The notes: generated by a model from the sequence alone, not told the origin. Counted from the first letter of the stretch, positions 26,236 through 34,609 are shown. The stretch is DNA of 64,000 nt from Actinotalea sp. Marseille-Q4924 (GCF_916618755.1 NZ_CAKAKB010000006.1:186001-250000); one strand, 5' to 3'. Numbers and translations: made by a program.

Positions 26236-26590
26236 CCGCGCATCGTCACACGCCCGCCTGACACCCCGGGGCGCACCGGCGCAGCGGGGCGCGGAAAGGT
26301 CACCGTCCCCGCCGCGGCCGATCCTCCGCGATCGCTCAGGACCGCCCCGTGCACGTCGCGTCGCGCCGGATCGCGGAATCTTGCCCGCGTGCGGCGCGGG
26401 GGATCCTCCGCGGTGACCGGGTGAGCCGGCGAGCGGGGCAGCCCTCCGTCGTGCCCAGGACGGGTGGTGACCGGCGGCGTCCACCGCCGACGCGGACCCG
26501 CTTCGGCAGGGCGGTCCTCCGCCGGTCGGATGAGGTGGCACGGAGAACATCCCGTCCCCGATCCGCGACCTCGCCCGGCGGCAGGACGGT
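26236..26590. other. Intergenic region with element B2
   Basis: 355 bp between divergent genes, with family B palindrome B2 at 26372-26412. The last stretch (from 26549) is open in the frame of the next gene and codes for residues similar to the start of its paralogue, so part of it may be coding. Confidence 0.6.
26372..26412 (+). repeat. Family B palindromic element, copy B2
   Basis: 41 bp: arms CGCGGAATCTTGCCCGCG and CGCGGGGGATCCTCCGCG (13 of 18 pairs), loop TGCGG. It lies about 140-180 bp upstream of the second AbiEi/DUF559-like gene. Confidence 0.75.
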
Positions 26591-27493
26591 GTGGTGGCCG
26601 TCGCGCAGTGCGTGGTCGCCGGCCTGGGCGCGGACGCCGTCGAACGCCGGGTGCGCTCGGGGCAGTGGCAGCGCCTGCACAGGGGCGTCTACCTCACCCA
26701 TGCCGGAACGCCGAGCTGGCGGGCCCGCGCGGTGGGCGCGCTGCTCCTGGCCGGAGCCGGCGCAGCGCTCAGCCACCGGTCGGCGTCGTTCGTCCATCAG
26801 CACCTGCGGGACGCCCCGACGGTGCTGGAGGTCTCCATCCCTGAGCACCGTCGGGCGACGGGCGGCCACGGTGTCGTCATCCGGCGACGCCGACAGCTCG
26901 AGGTCACGGTGCGGGCGGGGCTCCCGGTGACCAGCCGCGGGTGGAGCGTCGTCGACGTGCTCGACACGGTCCGCTCCGCTGACGACGCCGTCGGCGTCCT
27001 GACCGCCGCGGTGCGGGCCGGGGTCCGGCCGCAGGAGGTCCTCGACGTCCTGCATCGACGCCCCCGCGCCCGTCACCGCGAGCTCGTCACGGAGCTCCTC
27101 GGCGAGGTCGCCGCCGGGACGGAGTCGGCCATGGAGCTGCGGTACCACCGTGACGTCGAGCAGCGGCACCGCCTGCCGCGGTCGACGCGACAGCTGGCGC
27201 AGGCCGTGGGCGGCCGGAGCATCCGCGCGGATGCGGTGTACGAGGGCATGGGCGTGCGGGTGGAGCTCGACGGCGAGCTCGCGCACCCGGGCGGGCGAAC
27301 GGTCGCCGACACCTGGCGGGACAACGCCGTGCTCGTGGCACTCGGCGAGATCGCCCTCCGGTACCGGTGGCACCACGTCCGCGTGACGCCGTGCCGGACG
27401 GCGGCCCAGGTCGCCGACGCGCTACGCGTCCGCGGGTGGCGAGGAAGCCCTCGACCCTGCGGCCCGACGTGCGCGGTGGCGACAGGCCGGTGA
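26591..27493 (+). CDS. AbiEi-antitoxin-like / DUF559 Vsr-fold protein (paralogue 2)
   Basis: 300 residues from the GTG at 26591. It aligns along its whole length with the protein at 6374-7309: RSGQWQRLHRGVYLTHAG, ESAMELRYHRDVEQRHRLPR, VRVELDGELAHPGG, TWRDNAVLVALGEIALRYRW and WRGSPRPCGPTC. The frame stays open upstream to 26534 and encodes LARRQDGV, matching LARGHDGV of the paralogue, but no ATG, GTG or TTG lies there. An ATC at 26549, 4 nt after GGAG, sits where a start would be expected. So either an unusual start codon is used or the first helix has been lost. Family B elements flank the gene: B2 upstream, B3 two bases after its stop. Confidence 0.78.
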   Translation: MVAVAQCVVAGLGADAVERRVRSGQWQRLHRGVYLTHAGTPSWRARAVGALLLAGAGAALSHRSASFVHQHLRDAPTVLEVSIPEHRRATGGHGVVIRRRRQLEVTVRAGLPVTSRGWSVVDVLDTVRSADDAVGVLTAAVRAGVRPQEVLDVLHRRPRARHRELVTELLGEVAAGTESAMELRYHRDVEQRHRLPRSTRQLAQAVGGRSIRADAVYEGMGVRVELDGELAHPGGRTVADTWRDNAVLVALGEIALRYRWHHVRVTPCRTAAQVADALRVRGWRGSPRPCGPTCAVATGR

Positions 27494-27494
27494 C

Positions 27495-27535
27495 CGCGGA
27501 GACGTCCCCGCGACGGGCACGGGCACCGCTCCACG
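27495..27535 (+). repeat. Family B palindromic element, copy B3
   Basis: 41 bp: arms CGCGGAGACGTCCCCGCG and CACGGGCACCGCTCCACG around ACGGG. It begins 2 bp after the stop codon of the AbiEi/DUF559 paralogue 2. Confidence 0.72.
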
Positions 27536-27566
27536 ATCCTGCGACGCCGCGCACCCCGGCCGTGAG

Positions 27567-27607
27567 CGCGGAGGAGTCGCCGCGCCACGCGCGGGTAAGT
27601 CTCCACG
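27567..27607 (+). repeat. Family B palindromic element, copy B4
   Basis: 41 bp: arms CGCGGAGGAGTCGCCGCG and CGCGGGTAAGTCTCCACG around CCACG. It lies 31 bp beyond B3 in the same orientation, with nothing else recognisable before the next gene at 27696. Confidence 0.75.
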
Positions 27608-27695
27608 CAGGGCTCTGGGGTACGGCGGGCGCAGCCGGGCACACGGCGGCGGGCGGCGCGAACCCCGGACGCGCCGCCCGCCGCCTGGATGGACC

Positions 27696-28646
27696 TCAGT
27701 CGGCGACCTTCGCCACCAGCCGGCCCTGGATCTCGCCGTGGTGCAGCTTGTCCAGGCCCTCGGGGATCCCCTCGAAGTCCGTGACCGTCATGATCGGCTC
27801 GATGTCACCGGCGGCGAGCATCTCGTAGACCGCCGCGATGTCCTCCTTGGTGCCACCCACGGAGCCCCAGAGCTGCGCCTCCTTGAGGATCACGTCGCGG
27901 ATGTCGAGCGTCGTCTCCAGCCGGCCCATGCCGACCTGGACCACGCGCCCGTTCTGCCTGATCGCCTTGAGCGCGCCCGACGTCGTGGTGCCGAACCCCG
28001 CGTAGTCGACGATGACGTCGAAGTCCTGGCCCGCCCACTCCTCGACGCTCTTCACGACGCTTCTCGCGCCGATCTTCTCCGCCAGCGGCCAGACGTCCTC
28101 GTTGATCTCCGCGACGTGGATCTCCGCGCCCTTGAGCACCCCGACACGGGCGCCGATCTGGCCGAGGCCGCCGAGCCCGATGACCCCTATCTTCATGCCG
28201 GGTCCGGCCTCACCACGCACGGCGATGGCGTGGTACGACGTCATCCCCGCGTCGGTCCCGAGCGCGGCCAGCTCGAACGACAGGCCGTCGGGCATCGGGA
28301 CGAGGTCGTCCTCGTGCGCGACGTGCTGGAGCGTGAAGCCGCCGTCGCGCTGGTAGCCGGGCGCCCCGTGACCGGCCGTCGGGCAGATGCCCGCACGGTC
28401 GCCGACGGCGGCGCGGGTCACGCCCTCGCCGACCTTCGTCACCACGCCGGCGATCTCGTGGCCCATGACGATGGGCGTGAAGTCGATGAGCGCCATCCAC
28501 CCGGCGTCGGTCATCGCGCCGACGTCCGAGTGGCACAGGCCCGCCGCCTTGATGTCGAGCAGGACCTCACCCGGTCCCGGCTCCGGCTCGGGGATCTCCG
28601 CGAGCACCAACGGCTCGTTCGTCCCGGTGAAGTGCCATGCCTTCAT
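27696..28646 (-). CDS. Zinc-type alcohol dehydrogenase family (MDR)
   Basis: 316 residues. Catalytic-zinc ligands are in AGLCHSD and MGHEIAGVV, and the nucleotide fold is IGVIGLGGLGQIGARVGVLKG. The lobe that holds the structural zinc in classic enzymes (G-C-G-x-C-x-x-C) is missing: the segment reads AGICPTAGHGAPGYQRDGG, and the protein is about 25 residues shorter than the related enzyme at 56986. It may be active with one zinc; the substrate is unknown. The ATG at 28646 follows GGAGG. The 261 bp upstream hold a perfect 14-bp palindrome at 28781-28794 of unknown meaning. Confidence 0.9.
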   Translation of the reverse strand: MKAWHFTGTNEPLVLAEIPEPEPGPGEVLLDIKAAGLCHSDVGAMTDAGWMALIDFTPIVMGHEIAGVVTKVGEGVTRAAVGDRAGICPTAGHGAPGYQRDGGFTLQHVAHEDDLVPMPDGLSFELAALGTDAGMTSYHAIAVRGEAGPGMKIGVIGLGGLGQIGARVGVLKGAEIHVAEINEDVWPLAEKIGARSVVKSVEEWAGQDFDVIVDYAGFGTTTSGALKAIRQNGRVVQVGMGRLETTLDIRDVILKEAQLWGSVGGTKEDIAAVYEMLAAGDIEPIMTVTDFEGIPEGLDKLHHGEIQGRLVAKVAD

Positions 28647-28907
28647 GTCGCCTCCGTCCTGGCCCGGCGCTCGCGGCGACCGGGGCACGTCCTTGTACCG
28701 ACCAGGTGCCGGAGGCAGGGGACGGGGGAGCCACCCCGCCCCCGGCCCTCCCAGCCTCGCCCGCAGGGCGTGGGAATGGGGGGACCATGGTCCCGACCGC
28801 CGACGACGGCGACGCCGCCGCCGCCGCGGCCGCAGACCGCGGGGGCGGATCCGGCGGCCGCACCCCTGTCCCGCATCCACGGAGGCCCCTCCCGCCGTAG
28901 TACAGGC

Positions 28908-29468
28908 ATGGGACCCGAGGCGTTCAGCGCGTGGCGTCCGCGCACGCGACCACCGGGCGGTCGCACCGCCACACCACCCGGGCCGGGGCAGGAGTCGGTG
29001 TGGGACTACCCCCGCCCCCCGGCCGTCGTGCCGACCACCGAGCACGTCGTCGTCGTCCTGGGCACCACGGTGGTCGCGGATACGCGCCGGGCCCTGCGGG
29101 TCCTGGAGACGTCCCACCCGCCCACCTACTACCTCCCTCTCGACGACCTCGCCGACGGCGCGCTGGTGCCCGTCGAGGGCGCGGCCACGTTCTGCGAGTT
29201 CAAGGGCCGGGCGACGTACTTCGACGTCGTCGGGACGGAGGAGCTCGGCCGACCGCTCGTCGCGAAGCAGGCGGCGTGGACGTACCCGTCGCCGGCGCCG
29301 GGCTACGCCGACCTCGCGGGGCACGTCGCGCTCTACCCCGGACGGATGACGCGATGCACCGTCGACGGCGAGCTCGTCCAGGCACAGCAGGGTGACTTCT
29401 ACGGCGGGTGGGGGACGAGTCGCGTCGTCGGCCCGTTCAAGGGCGGGACCGGCACCTGGGGCTGGTGA
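28908..29468 (+). CDS. DUF427 domain protein
   Basis: 186 residues. The body (ESVWDYPRPPAVVPTTEHVVVVLGTTVVADTRRALRVLETSHPPTYYLPLDD, then CEFKGRATYFDVV and AWTYPSPAPGYADLAGHVALYPGRM) is the small beta-tent fold of DUF427. No function is known for the family that I can state. The first 25 residues are low-complexity, and the ATG at 28908 has only a weak ribosome-binding site. Confidence 0.83.
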   Translation: MGPEAFSAWRPRTRPPGGRTATPPGPGQESVWDYPRPPAVVPTTEHVVVVLGTTVVADTRRALRVLETSHPPTYYLPLDDLADGALVPVEGAATFCEFKGRATYFDVVGTEELGRPLVAKQAAWTYPSPAPGYADLAGHVALYPGRMTRCTVDGELVQAQQGDFYGGWGTSRVVGPFKGGTGTWGW

Positions 29469-29564
29469 GGCCCGACCGGGTCAGCGGACCCTCGCCCCGG
29501 CGGTGACGAGGGGCGAGCATGGTGGTGCAGGACGTCGCGACGCCACCCGCCCAGGAGCCCGCGC

Positions 29565-30332
29565 ATGACCCCCGACGCAGCACCGCCCGCAGACCGCGGC
29601 GGCCTCGGCTTCCCCCCACCGTCACCGCACCTGGAGGAGCTCAACCGGCTGCGGACCGAGTTCACGCGGTTCATGCTCACCTACCGGTTCGCCGTCGAGG
29701 AGATGACGACGAAGATCGGCATCCTGCGCGAGGAATTCCTCCACCTGCACGCCTACAACCCGATCGAGCACGTGGGCTCACGCGTCAAGACGCCCGAGTC
29801 CCTCATCGCCAAGGTCGCCCGCAAGGGCATCGACCCGTCGTTCGACGCCATCCGCGCGGAGGTCACGGACATCGCCGGCGTCCGGGTCACGTGCAGCTTC
29901 ACCTCGGACGTGTACCGGGTCTTCGACATGCTCAGCGGCCAGGCCGACCTCACCGTCCGCCGCGTCCGCGACTACGTCCTCGAGCCCAAGCCGAGCGGGT
30001 ACCGGAGCCTGCACGCCGTCGTCGAGGTCCCGGTCTTCCTGTCGAGCTCGGTCGTCCAGGTCCCGGTCGAGCTGCAGCTGCGGACGATCGCCATGGACTT
30101 CTGGGCCACCCTCGAGCACAAGATCTTCTACAAGTACCGCGGTGACGCACCCGCCGAGGTGGCCGGCGCGCTCCGACAGGCGGCGGAGACCGCGCACCGG
30201 CTCGACGTCCTCATGGAGGGCCTCCACGACCGCCTGCACCGCGCCGACGCCCGGCCCGCGACCGACGAGGTCGTCGTGCCGACCGACGACGTGCTCGAGC
30301 ACCTCCGCATGATCCGCGCCCGCCGACCGTGA
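29565..30332 (+). CDS. Small alarmone synthetase (RelA/SpoT-like GTP pyrophosphokinase)
   Basis: 255 residues: a lone synthetase domain without hydrolase or TGS/ACT domains. It would make (p)ppGpp from GTP/GDP and ATP. Key segments are GSRVKTPESLIAKVARKG, DIAGVRVTCSFTSDVYRV, KPSGYRSLHAVVEVPV and VELQLRTIAMDFWATLEHKIFYK, which carry the substrate-binding Arg, Lys, Asp and Glu residues. The ATG at 29565 follows CAGGAG. It overlaps the Mut7-C gene by GTGA, so the two are co-translated. Confidence 0.92.
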   Translation: MTPDAAPPADRGGLGFPPPSPHLEELNRLRTEFTRFMLTYRFAVEEMTTKIGILREEFLHLHAYNPIEHVGSRVKTPESLIAKVARKGIDPSFDAIRAEVTDIAGVRVTCSFTSDVYRVFDMLSGQADLTVRRVRDYVLEPKPSGYRSLHAVVEVPVFLSSSVVQVPVELQLRTIAMDFWATLEHKIFYKYRGDAPAEVAGALRQAAETAHRLDVLMEGLHDRLHRADARPATDEVVVPTDDVLEHLRMIRARRP

Positions 30333-31144
30333 GCACCGGGCAGCATCCGCTGGATCCACCGGTTCCGCGCGGCCCGGAACGTCCGGGAGACGCGACGCCC
30401 CGCGCCTCGATCCGCGTGGCGGTGCCTCCGGACCTGCGGTTCCTCCTCCCCACCCGTCGCCGGAACGGGACGCCGGACATCCCCGCGTCCGCGACCGACA
30501 CGGTCGGCCATGTCGTGGAGTCGGTCGGGATCCCGCTGACGGAGGTTGGCACCCTGCTCCTCGACGGTCGGGTCGTGCCGCCGTCGGCCCGCGCGCTCGG
30601 GCGCAGCATCGCGGTGACGGCCCGACCGCGGCCCCAGCGCGGACCCACCGACCCGCCGCGTTTCCTCCTCGACGTCCACCTCGGCACCCTCGCGCGCCGT
30701 CTTCGCCTGCTCGGGCTGGACGTCGCGTGGTACCCCGACGGCCCGGACTCCGCCGACGACGCCCTCGCGGCGCGGGCGGCCGAGGAGCGTCGCGTGCTGC
30801 TCACGCAGGACCGGGGGCTGCTGCGTCGGCGGTCGCTGCCGGACGGCGCGCTCGTCCGGGGCACACGGGTCGACGACCAGGCGGCCGACGTCCTCGACCG
30901 CTTCGCCCCACCCCTGGCCCCGTGGACCCGGTGCGTCGCCTGCGGCGGCACGCTGGCCGAGGCATCGGCCGACGACGTCGCCGCCCAGCTCGAGCCCGGG
31001 ACGCGTCGCACCTACGCGGACTTCTCCCGGTGCACCGCGTGCGGACGCGTGTACTGGCGCGGTGCGCACGCCGCACGCCTGGAGCACGTGGTCGCCCACG
31101 CGGAGCGGGTGGTGGCAGCGCGCCGGCGCTCGGTCAGCCGCTGA
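30329..31144 (+). CDS. Mut7-C RNase domain protein with N-terminal ubiquitin-like domain
   Basis: 271 residues. The first part (IRVAVPPDLRFLLPTRRRNG ... VGTLLLDGRVVPPSARAL) resembles the ThiS/ubiquitin-like Mut7-C partner domain. The second (FLLDVHLGTLARRLRLLGLDVAWYPDG, RRVLLTQDRGLLRRR) is the PIN-like Mut7-C/DUF82 RNase with its Asp residues. The C-terminus is a zinc ribbon (CVACGG and CTACGR). The GTG at 30329 overlaps the stop of the alarmone synthetase gene. The last 11 bp overlap the convergent oxidoreductase gene. Confidence 0.86.
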   Translation: MSTGQHPLDPPVPRGPERPGDATPRASIRVAVPPDLRFLLPTRRRNGTPDIPASATDTVGHVVESVGIPLTEVGTLLLDGRVVPPSARALGRSIAVTARPRPQRGPTDPPRFLLDVHLGTLARRLRLLGLDVAWYPDGPDSADDALAARAAEERRVLLTQDRGLLRRRSLPDGALVRGTRVDDQAADVLDRFAPPLAPWTRCVACGGTLAEASADDVAAQLEPGTRRTYADFSRCTACGRVYWRGAHAARLEHVVAHAERVVAARRRSVSR

Positions 31145-31544
31145 TCGTCGGGCCGGCCTCGTCGGGCGTGAGCACGAGCAGGCAGCGCTGCTCGTGCTCC
31201 ATCGCCTCGCGGTACGCGTCCCAGTCCTCGTGCTCGCCGGCGGCCAGCCGGTAGTACTCGACCAGCGGCTCCATCGCGTCCGGCAGGGACACGATCTCGA
31301 CCGGACCGGCGAGCTGCACCCACGGCCCGAAGAACCGGTCGGTGAAGACGCACACCGACGCGCGCGGATGACGCCGGAGGTTGTGCGTCTTCACAGCCGT
31401 CTCGCGGGTGCTCACGAGCACCCGCCCCTCCTGGTCGACGACGGCGAGCACCGGCGACATCTGCGGCTCGCCGTCGGCCCGGCGGGTGGCGAGGACGGCG
31501 TGTCCGTTGCCGCGCACGAACTCCAGGGCGGTGGGGATGTCCAT
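31134..31544 (-). CDS. PPOX-class F420-dependent oxidoreductase
   Basis: 136 residues. GHAVLATRRADGEPQMSPVLAVVDQEGRVLVSTRETAVKTHNLRRHPRASVCVFTDRFFGPWVQLAGPVEIV is a textbook split-barrel flavin/F420-binding sequence. The substrate is unknown. It ends inside the 3-prime end of the convergent Mut7-C gene. Confidence 0.88.
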   Translation of the reverse strand: MDIPTALEFVRGNGHAVLATRRADGEPQMSPVLAVVDQEGRVLVSTRETAVKTHNLRRHPRASVCVFTDRFFGPWVQLAGPVEIVSLPDAMEPLVEYYRLAAGEHEDWDAYREAMEHEQRCLLVLTPDEAGPTISG

Positions 31545-31641
31545 GCGTCCGGTCTACCAGCGGCCCGGTGGCGTCGTCGACCCGCTGTCCCGTCGTGACG
31601 CGCACCGCTCGGCGCAGACGGTCCTGGACCGACCCGCGCCC

Positions 31642-33021
31642 TCAGACGAGACCTGTCCGCAGCGCCCCCGCGGGGTCGTAGCGCCGCGCCAGCTCGTCCA
31701 GGCGCGTGCGGGTCGCCTCGTCCCACGGCAGGAACGGCGCGGATCCCGACACCACGAACGTCGGCATCGCCCCTCCCGTGGCCCACGGCCGCAGCGCGTC
31801 GACGAGCCGCTCCTGCCGCTCGGCGACGGCCTCGCCCACGGGCGGGGCGGCGATCCCGACGGCGTACAGCGCGTAGGTGGCGTCCCGGTGACCGAGCGCC
31901 GACGGCACCGCCGGCTCGGCCGCGAGCGCCCCGCCCAGCCGGCGCAGCTCGGCGATGACCAGCGGCGAGCCGGACCCCGGGCCCGCGACCTCGAGCAACG
32001 CGTCGGCGGCCGCGTCGGGCAGGTCCCCCAGCAGCGCCGCGACGTCCCGGACCGGCATGGGGTCGACCGGGTCGGCGTGCACGGTCCCGATCGCCGCGTA
32101 CGGGATCGTCTGCACGGCGTCGATGAGCGCGGGCGCGACCTCGCGCATCGGCCGGAAGGTCCGCTCGCCGTCGTCCGGGTCGCCGGTCCACACGAACCGC
32201 ACCGCGACGGTGCACCGCCCCGCGAGCGGCTCCGGGACGGACGGCAGGGGCGGCAGGTTGAGGATCGCGAGGGACGTCGACGCCGCCATCGGCAGGTCGA
32301 GGCTCCAGGCGAGCCAGCGGCGCACGACGGCGTCCGCGTGCTCGCCGTCGACGAACAGCGCCCCGGCGTAGATCTCCGGCTGCAGGACGAGGTCGAACTC
32401 GATCGCGGTGACGACGCCGAGCGTCCCCTTGCCCCCGCGCAGGCCCCAGAACAGGTCCGGCTCCTGCGTCGCCGTGGCCCGGCGCAGCTCGCCGTCGCCG
32501 GTGACGACGTCGAACGCCCGCACCCGGTCCGACGCCGCGCCGAAGCTGCGGGCGGCGGGTCCGATCCCGCCGCCCGTGGTGTAGCCGACGACGCCGACGT
32601 GCGGCGCCGAGCCGCACAGCGGCGCCAGCCCGTGCGGAGCCGCCGCATCGAGGACCTGGTGCCACCGGACGCCGGCACCCACGCGCGCCCAGCCCTCGGC
32701 GTGCACCGTGCACTCGTCGAGGCGACCGGTGTGGACCAGCAGGGTCCCGGCGAGGTCCCAGCCGGTGCCGTGCCCGGTCGACTGGACGGTCACCGGCACG
32801 CCGGACCGGCCCGCCCAGCGGACGGCTCGCGCGACGTCGTCGGCGTCCGCGACCTCCGCCACGGCCAACGGTGAGGTGCGCACCGCGACGTTCCAGGGTG
32901 TCGCGAGCTCGGCGTAGCGGTCCTCACCGGGCTGCCAGACGTGGCCGGTGAGCTGCTCCCGCAGACCGGCGAGGTCGGGGGCGTCGGACGGCTGGGTCGG
33001 CAGGGCGGCGTCGATGGCCAT
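31642..33021 (-). CDS. FAD-linked oxidoreductase (BBE-like, VAO fold)
   Basis: 459 residues. The FAD-binding PCMH domain has VPVTVQSTGHGTGWDLAGTLLVHTGRLD, with the His that is often covalently linked to FAD, and GSAPHVGVVGYTTGGGIGPAARSFG, where the usual second covalent Cys (C-x-x-V-G) is not seen. The C-terminal RYDPAGALRTGLV is the berberine-bridge cap. Most relatives oxidise sugars or aromatic alcohols; specificity is not clear. Confidence 0.88.
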   Translation of the reverse strand: MAIDAALPTQPSDAPDLAGLREQLTGHVWQPGEDRYAELATPWNVAVRTSPLAVAEVADADDVARAVRWAGRSGVPVTVQSTGHGTGWDLAGTLLVHTGRLDECTVHAEGWARVGAGVRWHQVLDAAAPHGLAPLCGSAPHVGVVGYTTGGGIGPAARSFGAASDRVRAFDVVTGDGELRRATATQEPDLFWGLRGGKGTLGVVTAIEFDLVLQPEIYAGALFVDGEHADAVVRRWLAWSLDLPMAASTSLAILNLPPLPSVPEPLAGRCTVAVRFVWTGDPDDGERTFRPMREVAPALIDAVQTIPYAAIGTVHADPVDPMPVRDVAALLGDLPDAAADALLEVAGPGSGSPLVIAELRRLGGALAAEPAVPSALGHRDATYALYAVGIAAPPVGEAVAERQERLVDALRPWATGGAMPTFVVSGSAPFLPWDEATRTRLDELARRYDPAGALRTGLV

Positions 33022-33141
33022 GGAGATGCCCTTCAGGCGGGTCGCCCTCCCCTGCGGCGCTCCCCGTCGAGCGCCAGCGCGACCGATTCGTCCCGAATGT
33101 AGCGATCCGCGCCGGCGCCGAAAAGGGTCGGGTGTGCCGTT

Positions 33142-33176
33142 CGTCGGGCCGGGTGGTCAGGACACCCGGCCCGACG
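33142..33176 (-). terminator. Strong hairpin terminator
   Basis: Perfect 14-bp arms CGTCGGGCCGGGTG (33142-33155) and CACCCGGCCCGACG (33163-33176) with a 7-nt loop. It lies downstream of the small membrane protein gene ending at 33299 and upstream of the FAD oxidoreductase, isolating the two. I see no gene in 33022-33298. Confidence 0.7.
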
Positions 33177-33298
33177 TCGGCGGTCGGTGGGCGCGGACGA
33201 GCGCGCGTCCGCGTAAGGGTCCGAGCCGCAGGACGACTCCTCCGCTCACGCCGGCGCGGTGCTCGACCGCGCGACGGGCGCTCGGGGCGCCGGCGTCG

Positions 33299-33514
33299 TC
33301 AGAGGGCGGCGGCGAGCGCCTCGACGAGCGCGTTGAGGCCCATGGCCCCCAGGAGGCCGACGGCGATCCAGGCGACGACGTTGCCGCCCAGGTAGCCCGC
33401 GAAGGTCGCCTTCTTGCCAGCGCCGTCCTCCCAGCGCGGGGCGGGTGCCTCGCGGTACCAGCGGACGGCCTCGCGCAGCGACGGGCGGTCGTGGTGGGTG
33501 GTCAGGGTGGACAT
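33299..33514 (-). CDS. Small membrane protein, unknown
   Basis: 71 residues. The start MSTLTTHHDRPSLREAVRWYREAPAPRW is polar, and the C-terminal half (GYLGGNVVAWIAVGLLGAMGLNALVEALAAAL) forms one or two membrane segments. GGGAG precedes the ATG at 33514. I do not recognise a family. A longer upstream extension of the frame is not conserved-looking. Confidence 0.65.
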   Translation of the reverse strand: MSTLTTHHDRPSLREAVRWYREAPAPRWEDGAGKKATFAGYLGGNVVAWIAVGLLGAMGLNALVEALAAAL

Positions 33515-33667
33515 CGCGGGCTCCCAGGGGTGACGGGTGGTGGGTCGTGCGCCGGGGTCACCGGCCCTCCGATTGTCTCGCATGTCGGACGCCAGGCGGG
33601 CGGGCCGAGGGTCCCAGGAGGCGTGACGTCCGCCACCCCTGGGCGCCCCCGTGCCTAGGCTGAGCGG

Positions 33668-34024
33668 GTGCACCGCCTCCCCACGGCCGTCGTCGCCGGC
33701 GCCTCCCTCGTCCTGGGCTTCGCCGCCGCGCGCATCACCGACAACCCCGCCACGGGCGCCGTCGTCGTGCTGGCGGGCGTCGGCTGGTGCCTGGCCCGGG
33801 AGGCGCGCCGGACGATGTGGCAGCGGCTGGCGGTCGTCGTCGGCGTCGGCGCGGGCTGCTTCGTCCTGGCGCACGCGCTCGCCGGCTACCTCACGCCGTG
33901 GGGCGCCGTGGCGGTCGCCGCCCTCGTCCTGGGTGCCGTGACGTGGTGGCTGGTCGACGAGCCCCGCCGACGACGGCGCCGCGAGGGCCGGGCCGCGGAC
34001 ACGGCCGCCGCGAGCCCGCGGTAG
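33668..34024 (+). CDS. Small integral membrane protein, unknown
   Basis: 118 residues from the GTG at 33668, with about four hydrophobic segments (VVAGASLVLGFAAARI, GAVVVLAGVGWCLA, LAVVVGVGAGCFVLAHAL, WGAVAVAALVLGAVTWWLV) and a basic tail. The family is not recognised. Confidence 0.7.
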   Translation: MHRLPTAVVAGASLVLGFAAARITDNPATGAVVVLAGVGWCLAREARRTMWQRLAVVVGVGAGCFVLAHALAGYLTPWGAVAVAALVLGAVTWWLVDEPRRRRRREGRAADTAAASPR

Positions 34025-34186
34025 CGCAGCACCCGGCGCAGGGTCGGGCGCCGTGCTCCTCGCGCTGCTCCGATGCGGGGACGTCGGCCCGGATCCTCGG
34101 ACGACGCCCCCCGGACGTGGCACGCTGCGGGTCGGAGGGGTGCACCCCTCCGCGGTGACGGTCGGACACGGGACGAGGACGGACTC

Positions 34187-34609
34187 ATGGTGGCACCGGT
34201 GCTGTCGGTGGTGGGCGTGGTGCTCATCGCGCTCGCGTTCTGGTGGCGGCGTCGCCCGCGCAGCGGCCGGCGCTGGTGGAGCGGCGGCGGCCGCAAGGAG
34301 AGCGCGGCGCTCGTCGCAGCGCCCGGCATCGGACTCGCACTGGCGCTCGTGTGGCCGGCCGCCCTCGTCACCGAGGGTCAGGAGTGGTACATCACCGCGG
34401 CGGTCCCCGTCGTCATCGGCGTGATCGCGGCCCTGTGGCCCTTGCTCAACCTGCCGACACCGAACGGCGTCCGGCCGAAGTGGCGCCGCGGCCAGGTCCT
34501 GGCGCAGAAGCGCGCGGAGCAGCGGGCGCGCCGTCGGCAGCAGGGCGCGCAGCGGCCCGCCCCCCGCGGCGGCACCGGACGTCCGGGCGGGCCGAAGCGC
34601 GGACGCTGA
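34187..34609 (+). CDS. Membrane protein with basic tail, unknown
   Basis: 140 residues. There are three hydrophobic stretches (VAPVLSVVGVVLIALAFWW, ALVAAPGIGLALALVWPAAL, AAVPVVIGVIAALWPLLNL) and a strongly basic C-terminus (KRAEQRARRRQQGAQRPAPRGG). I do not recognise it. The ATG at 34187 starts the first membrane segment; earlier in-frame residues look non-coding. Confidence 0.7.
   Translation: MVAPVLSVVGVVLIALAFWWRRRPRSGRRWWSGGGRKESAALVAAPGIGLALALVWPAALVTEGQEWYITAAVPVVIGVIAALWPLLNLPTPNGVRPKWRRGQVLAQKRAEQRARRRQQGAQRPAPRGGTGRPGGPKRGR

Noticed and set aside
26540-26560. Half of a family B-like arm in front of AbiEi/DUF559 paralogue 2
   Set aside because: There is no matching second arm and the similarity is about what chance gives in this sequence; the stretch is better read as coding.
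28781-28794. Perfect palindrome GGGACCATGGTCCC between two divergent genes
   Set aside because: It could be an operator, but no regulator gene is adjacent and no second copy is seen, so it is not listed as a site.
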